A DNA stretch of 64,000 bases from Earliella scabrosa (Eukaryota; Basidiomycota; Agaricomycetes; Polyporales; Polyporaceae): the NCBI GenBank assembly GCA_022605405.1, contig JABYQQ010000026.1:62001-126000 (forward strand), written 5' to 3'. Under the pieces are notes generated by a model that worked only from the letters and a program-made list of their open reading frames with translations, searched no databases and was not told where the DNA came from. The translations under genes and the position numbers were made by a program. The number at the start of each line of letters is the position of its first letter. Positions within the stretch are counted from its first letter, which is position 1. This document shows, piece by piece, positions 58,628 to 64,000 of the stretch.

Positions 58628-60051
58628 GATGATGGCGATGGAGAAAAGTGCGAGTGGAGTTGGGTCAAGAGGTGTTTGGCAGGTGCGTCGCTTTGTCGCG
58701 TTGATGTTGTCCACCACTCAACGCCCGCTCCATTATATACGAAGGGCACACAGAGCTGCGCGCGTCTAGAAGAGCATGCTTGAATCATCGACAGCGGGCG
58801 CAGACTCTGCGGACCCGCGACGTTCCTGTCGATCGCGCATTTTCCAGGTTAGTCGTCGCTGTCAGCTCACAAAAGTCCACTGCGCGAAATCATAGTCCTC
58901 CCGCAGCACCAGTCTCTGACGGCCGCCCTAGTCACGGACTCACCAGTAAACGCCCCAAGCGCTGGTAGTCGGCTGCGGAGTCAATCCACTCGGGCGGCTG
59001 CGCCCCCTTGCGCAGCGAGTCTCCACGCGCGAGCTGTATGTCTGCGCTCGTCAAGTTCAGGATCTAGAGCGTGTCTCTTTGCCCGATGAGCGACAAAGTC
59101 AGGTATGAAATCAATGTTGACGTCGGCCGCCCATCCCACTGACTCGCAGCAACATCGGGCCCGATCGCAGACTCGGTCTGCGCACTGCGACAAGTAATGG
59201 TGTGAGATGCACGCAAAGATTGCTATCATACGATTGACCTCTACCGGCTACGCACAGGCTCAGCAACTCTTCCAAGTTTTTCATAACCCGCCGGGTCCAT
59301 CGTGTGGTGGCATCAACAGTGACTCGGAGTGGGACAGCTCTCATAAGCTCTTCCAGTGTGACGTTCATGCTGAACAGTACTGCGTGAGTCACTCTCCGTC
59401 TCAATAGTAACTACGAGCGCGACGACCGCGTCCGAGTCACCATAGAAGAGAAGTTTCCCAGTACCTTTCTCTCCGGAGACCCGGGCCGAACAGCTCTTGC
59501 CGTATTTGGTTGACTATCACTTCCCACGCTGCGGCGGTCGGCGCATGCCAGTCGAATCCTCCACAAGTTAGCCTCCGCAGCCTCGCACTGTCAGCAAGTC
59601 TCAGTGGTTCTCCGAATCTCACTTGCAGGCCCGTCGTGTTTGCATGCTGGCTCGTAGGGGGCAAGGTTCAGAGTGAGAGCATTCCTACATCGGCGTCTTT
59701 GCGCTGTTTCGCTGACGTAACTTCCTCATCACTGGTGCAGAGTCCGAGTCGCGGTAGGGCGTGCGGCGAGTCCGCCCCGAACAGGGAGGACAAGTACGCA
59801 TTTGGCTTGGTCGAGTACATGAGAAGTCAATGCGTGTGGGGTACAAAGTGTCTCAACGCTTCCGAACGTAGTAAGTAATAATAACGCGCTGAGAAGTGAT
59901 AGCTGAAGAACACGGGTGGCTGTAGAAATAAAGAAGATGAAGACGCTGGCCCATTACGGCTCTTGACTCCACCCACTACTGCTGCACCATCAAGTTAGCG
60001 CGATGCGCACATACGGTGAGCATTCAACGGGCGTACCGCTGACGTTCGGGC
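58628..60051. other. Intergenic between the two small-protein paralogues
   Basis: About 1.4 kb. Apart from a TATA element (minus strand, about 58731-58740) of the first small gene, no gene supported. A GCGCAGACTCT sequence at about 58799-58809 recurs at about 60549-60559, in each case upstream of one small gene. Confidence 0.45.
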
Positions 60052-60382
60052 TCAGCCATTGAAAGTGGGCCGCGTCGCGGTCGGAGAGCCCCAGCCCTCC
60101 TCCTTAGCCTTCTGCGAGAAGCCAGTCGAGGACTCAAGAGCGGTGTTCATGGCGCTCTTTGACTCCTTGCTCTTCACGTCCTGACTGTCATATAGGGTGG
60201 CAGTGTCGGACGTGAACGACTTGGCTAACGGGAAGTGATCAGTCATACAGATCATGAGAGGAAAGGCCAATACACAAACCATCGTCAGAGGTCGGCTGGG
60301 CCAAGCTGGACGTCAGGAGCTGAGAGCTCGCCTGGGCGGTAGAAGTGGAAAGGGTGGTGTTGGCGTTGGCGTTGTCGCTCAT
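60052..60382 (-). CDS. Small Ser/Thr-rich protein, family member 2
   Basis: Two exons, 60382-60280 and 60224-60052, give 91 residues. N-terminus Asn/Thr/Ser-rich (MSDNANANTTLSTSTAQ). The second exon has SDTATLYD, NTALESSTGFSQKAKEEG and WGSPTATRPTFNG, the shared core with the gene at 58286-58627. A CTATAAGTA element (minus strand) lies about 75 bp upstream, at about 60457-60465. The intron donor is GTTTGT, weaker than in the first copy. No known domain; function unknown. Confidence 0.65.
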
Positions 60383-63300
60383 GGCGCGGTCTTCGCTGCG
60401 AATATGATGGAGTGAAAGCCGGTGGTGAGAGACGTGCAGTCGTTTCAGCCACTATCCCCTCTCGTACTTATAGCTGCAGCTTCGCTGGTTCACGGTGGTC
60501 TTAGTAGCGCGCGCCGATAGACTCTGCTCTCCGAACCACTGACGGCGCAGCGCAGACTCTACTGACATGATCACCCAGAGACCGTGCCTCGCACTAGGAC
60601 TGTGATTGTCACGCGTGTACTCCTCACAGAATATCTGTCGCCCCAGAACTCTCTGGATCCCACTCTCACTCGTTGCGTTGGACGCCACCAGACGCGTACT
60701 GCGGAGGCAAGTCCGACTCGGGCCCTGAGTAATCACGAGAGGATCTCCCCGACCGGAGAGGCCAGTCGCATGCAGGCTGCGCGCGCTTCTGCGCACGCAG
60801 ACCCGCCCTGCGAGCCGAGCTAGAAAATTTGCGCTACGCAACTCCATATTGGCCGACTTGAGAGTGACGGCAGCGAGCGGCCACGTTCGCGACAATCTTC
60901 CGACCGCGTTGCGATCAGTTCCTCGAAGTGGGAGCCTTATCAGCGAGTCAGCGGGACTTGCGATGGGTTCGGGTCCGCATGCGCAGACCCCCGCACTGCG
61001 GTTCCAAACCACACAATATGTGCTCCATGCTGGAAGGTACTGTACGCTTGCACTACGCAGCGAATCCGCAGCGAGGAGTCATTCAGATAGTCTCGATGGA
61101 AGTTTGGGTGCACATGGACGCGACTCCAACCTCCCGCGCCAATCCCGCGCAGCGCGTGTAGACCAGCCGACGTCCTCCGACATTTGCTTGCGGATGCGCT
61201 CGTTCGGTCTCGTAGTGGATTGCGGCGAACATGTCCCTCGTTCTGAGATCTCGCACCAATCTTCCTCTTCCAACGCTCAGTCGACCCTTCACCCTGGTGA
61301 GCAACTTCACGCAGTCAGGTCTTCGACTTTCGGACGCCAACGTCTCACCAATCCTCCCACCATACTCTCGTTCTTCCTCTCTGCAAGATCTACCGCTAGA
61401 GACCTCCTTGGACTACCACCAGCGGCCTGGCCAGCATTCCTCCACGCGCCGCCTCCTTCGCACTGCGCTCTTCGCACCATCCTACGTCTCACAATATCCT
61501 CTTCTACCCATCCCACTTCTGCCCACCATCAAGGGGCAACTACTACATGCCACTGCGGGTTAAGACTTGCCACTACGGGTTACAAGTGCGTACTGACGAT
61601 ATGGTTTCCGTCATTGTCCCAGCTCGGCTCATACAGTATGCTACTGCCGGCAAACCCTCGCACGCCCTCGTCAACACCACGGTCTCATTGCAATTCTCCA
61701 TGCGTTGCGCATACACCATTTATCGGTATAAGTCACCATCTTGCGGAGTTGATAGTGGCGAGGGAGCTTTGACTGGAGGGTTGGCACACTGTGAGTACGC
61801 ACTTATGTTCTCTACAACACTTCTCCGCCAACGATACAATCTTCCGTTATCCTTGGTACTTCTCCGACATCTTTCAACTCCCTGTCTTGACAATTATCTT
61901 CTCCCACTTCACCTGCTGCGCCCGTGCGCTCAGTCTTCCAGAGTTTGATAGTACGTCCGTACGAGGGAATCGGAGTCGCTCAAAGGCGGCGCTTCGACCA
62001 TAGTACTAGGAGAGGTATCAACACGCTATCTCATTGCTGGCCAACTGCTCACGACATCTCGGGGTGTCCTCCACACACACACACCGTGTCTGGTGTGTTT
62101 GGTTGGAGGACACGCGACGGACGACGAGTCACCAGAACCCGTCAACTAACCGCAACACGGATTGCGTAGAGAAGGCGGAGGTTACCATGGTCTGTTGGTC
62201 GGGGATTATCCGGTGCGTCTGGTCTAAACGGCTCGTCTGTGTCCGTTTCTGGCACGCGGGGGAAGAGGCACAAGGGTAGGTTACGGCACGCCGGACTGGG
62301 AGGGATTCTATCTCGAGGACTCCGTATGATCGTTGGTACTACCTACCGGCGCTCGCTCAGTACATTCATGCCTACCTTGATGTGTACTATGTAGCGGACT
62401 CCTCCTAGCCCCGGGCCGTCTCATGTCCTACTCAGCCTCAGGCTGCACCTTAGTTGACTACGGTCGATGTTGGAGTCTGTACCCATCCGCAAGGTACAGC
62501 TGGAGAAAAAGCATTCGTATCTATCAAAACCTGTAGGGTGCTGGACGTTCAGATGGCGGCCCTCTGTAGTATGTAGACGAGTTCGTCGGAGTTGAACTTC
62601 AGGACAAGAAGTCGAAGGGGACTAGCGCTCGGGCAGGGTCAGCGGCTTTGCGGTCCGAACACCCGAGCTATCTCTCCCACGTGGTTGCCATCAGTAACTC
62701 TCAACCACTTTCGCTGTGACTCGTCTTAGCTTCAAGAGCCTCTCTGGCTCGCTCCCCATGGCGGCCACATCCCGCGGGCACACGGGAAGGACTCGTTTCT
62801 ATGCTTTGGCTCAAGTATACCAGTCTCTTGGACACAGTTACTTTCAATGATGACGACGTGGCAATTCGCTCGATGCTTCCTCCCTGCCACCAGTGTACAC
62901 GGTCCGAAACTCATTCAGGGCTGATCACGAGGTAAGATGCTCCTATATAGCTCTATATACGCCGCTATCGAGTATAGACTGCTCTCAGGCTGAGTCGTGA
63001 ACTTGGGACCACCCGCTCAACTCACCCAGCCGGGTCCCAGCGTCGGTCACCGACAAAGGATCAGTAACTTGTATTACTTACTAGATGCAGGTGAGCCTAC
63101 GTTCTCTCGCTGACCGTGAGATACACTGAGTTGAAACAAGATGGCAAACGGTTATCTAGTGCACGTATCGGACTCATATTCAACAGAGGAAGCGTCATTT
63201 GGCGATCGCCGGTCCCGCGCAAGCTCATCTTTTGCTTTGGTGACACGCCTGTCAAGTCCGGTCTCATAAGTCTGGTGTCATGCGACACCTTGGACGCCTT

Positions 63301-64000
63301 CGTTTGGAATTGTTATGCAGAGCTCGTGCGGGACTGACAGGAACACTCTGGCTGTCGTACGGTCGTCGTGAGTCGTTGTCATACATCAGACAGGATCAAC
63401 CTCGAACGAGTCGATCAGGTTCAAGTTCCTCCCTGGCAGCGCAAGGCTGTCCCTAGACGAACGTGATGTCAGCTATATTGAGTCCTGCGAAGGTTGAACG
63501 GTATGTTCAATCTTGCTATCTTGCCACGTGTCATGGCCAGAGTTGTGGAACCAAGATTGCGGCGTGGGTGCGGCAGCCAAGAACACTAAGCACTCCCAGT
63601 GGGGACTAAATGGCTCGCAGGACAGTGAACTTTGATCACGCACGTTGCCGGCTCTACGGTGAGTGTGTAGACTCTGGAAAGGATAAATTCCACGCTCGCT
63701 GGAAACCCCCTTGCCCTTCATTCCCACATAGGCGAACCGCGCCACCCGGAACCTCACATGGCGACCCCACCACCCCTGTCACTGAGCCACCATCGGTGGC
63801 TATCCCTAAGATATACAACCCATGGCGATTCATCTAGATCTTGCGAAGTTGTGGCTCAGGAGTCGGTATCCCAAGAAGTGAGGACCAATAGCTTCTGCGC
63901 TTCTCGTCTCTATCCGGATGTTCCTCCGGAGCTCGCCGTGTCCGCATCCGGCATTCAACCTCTCGCGCTGCCGGGCAATCCTACTTCCGAACGTCAATTT
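60383..64000. other. Gene-poor region
   Basis: About 3.6 kb in which no gene could be supported. A long plus-strand frame from 60849 to 61772 has no ATG at its start, no domain and irregular composition. No transposase or reverse transcriptase seen. A small hairpin lies at 62064-62113. Confidence 0.4.
62064..62113. repeat. Inverted repeat with 10-bp perfect arms and a CA-rich loop
   Basis: GTGTCCTCCA at 62064-62073 pairs with TGGAGGACAC at 62104-62113; the 30-nt loop is CA- and GT-rich and can pair further. It may be a chance hairpin or a small terminal-inverted-repeat scar. Confidence 0.4.

Noticed and set aside
60849..61772. 307-codon plus-strand frame
   Set aside because: No ATG at its start, no domain, irregular composition and no good splice signals that improve it.

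Overview
The window reads as nuclear DNA of a filamentous basidiomycete, most likely a wood-decay Agaricomycete. The signs are GC-rich codons, genes split by many 50-80 nt GT-AG introns, a wide set of P450s, and secreted S53 and A1 peptidases together with a GH131 enzyme. No ribosomal, tRNA, CRISPR or autonomous transposon gene was found. Exon coordinates come from hand splicing: every multi-exon call keeps an open frame across all junctions, but none has transcript support.

Layout. 0-3 kb: a protein kinase with an Arg/Ser-rich tail. 3-7.4 kb: a tandem pair of P450 genes with identical exon plans. 8-15 kb: an ankyrin-MYND protein, a Ser/Pro-rich protein with a coding 42-bp minisatellite, then a divergent pair, HINT-type HIT hydrolase and a SWI/SNF Ssr4-like subunit. 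15-26 kb: three secreted enzymes (sedolisin, GH131, pepsin-like protease) with two uncharacterised genes between them. 28-37 kb: FMN-dependent 2-hydroxyacid oxidase, a DUF6533-type membrane protein, a short-chain dehydrogenase and a zinc-finger protein, the last with a cluster of seven CGCTTTG motifs upstream. 39-46 kb: divergent RPAP1 and PRMT3. 47-57 kb: a small uncharacterised protein, a 2OG-Fe(II) dioxygenase, a small membrane protein and a third P450. 57-60 kb: a CCDC25/Jlp2-like protein and two related small unknown proteins. 60.4-64 kb: no supported gene.

How the parts relate. The 15-26 kb stretch looks like an extracellular degradation neighbourhood (two endopeptidase classes plus a beta-glucan-active hydrolase). 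The third P450 sits among relics of its own family: an inverted broken copy at about 52.7-53.5 kb and a 3' fragment next to the dioxygenase at about 49.9 kb, so the 48-57 kb stretch has been duplicated and partly lost. The two divergent pairs (HIT/Ssr4, RPAP1/PRMT3) are conserved nuclear or housekeeping functions with short shared promoters.

Most novel candidates: the two-member small-protein family at 58.3-60.4 kb, the 128-residue protein at 46.9-47.4 kb, the P450 relics, and the CGCTTTG cluster.
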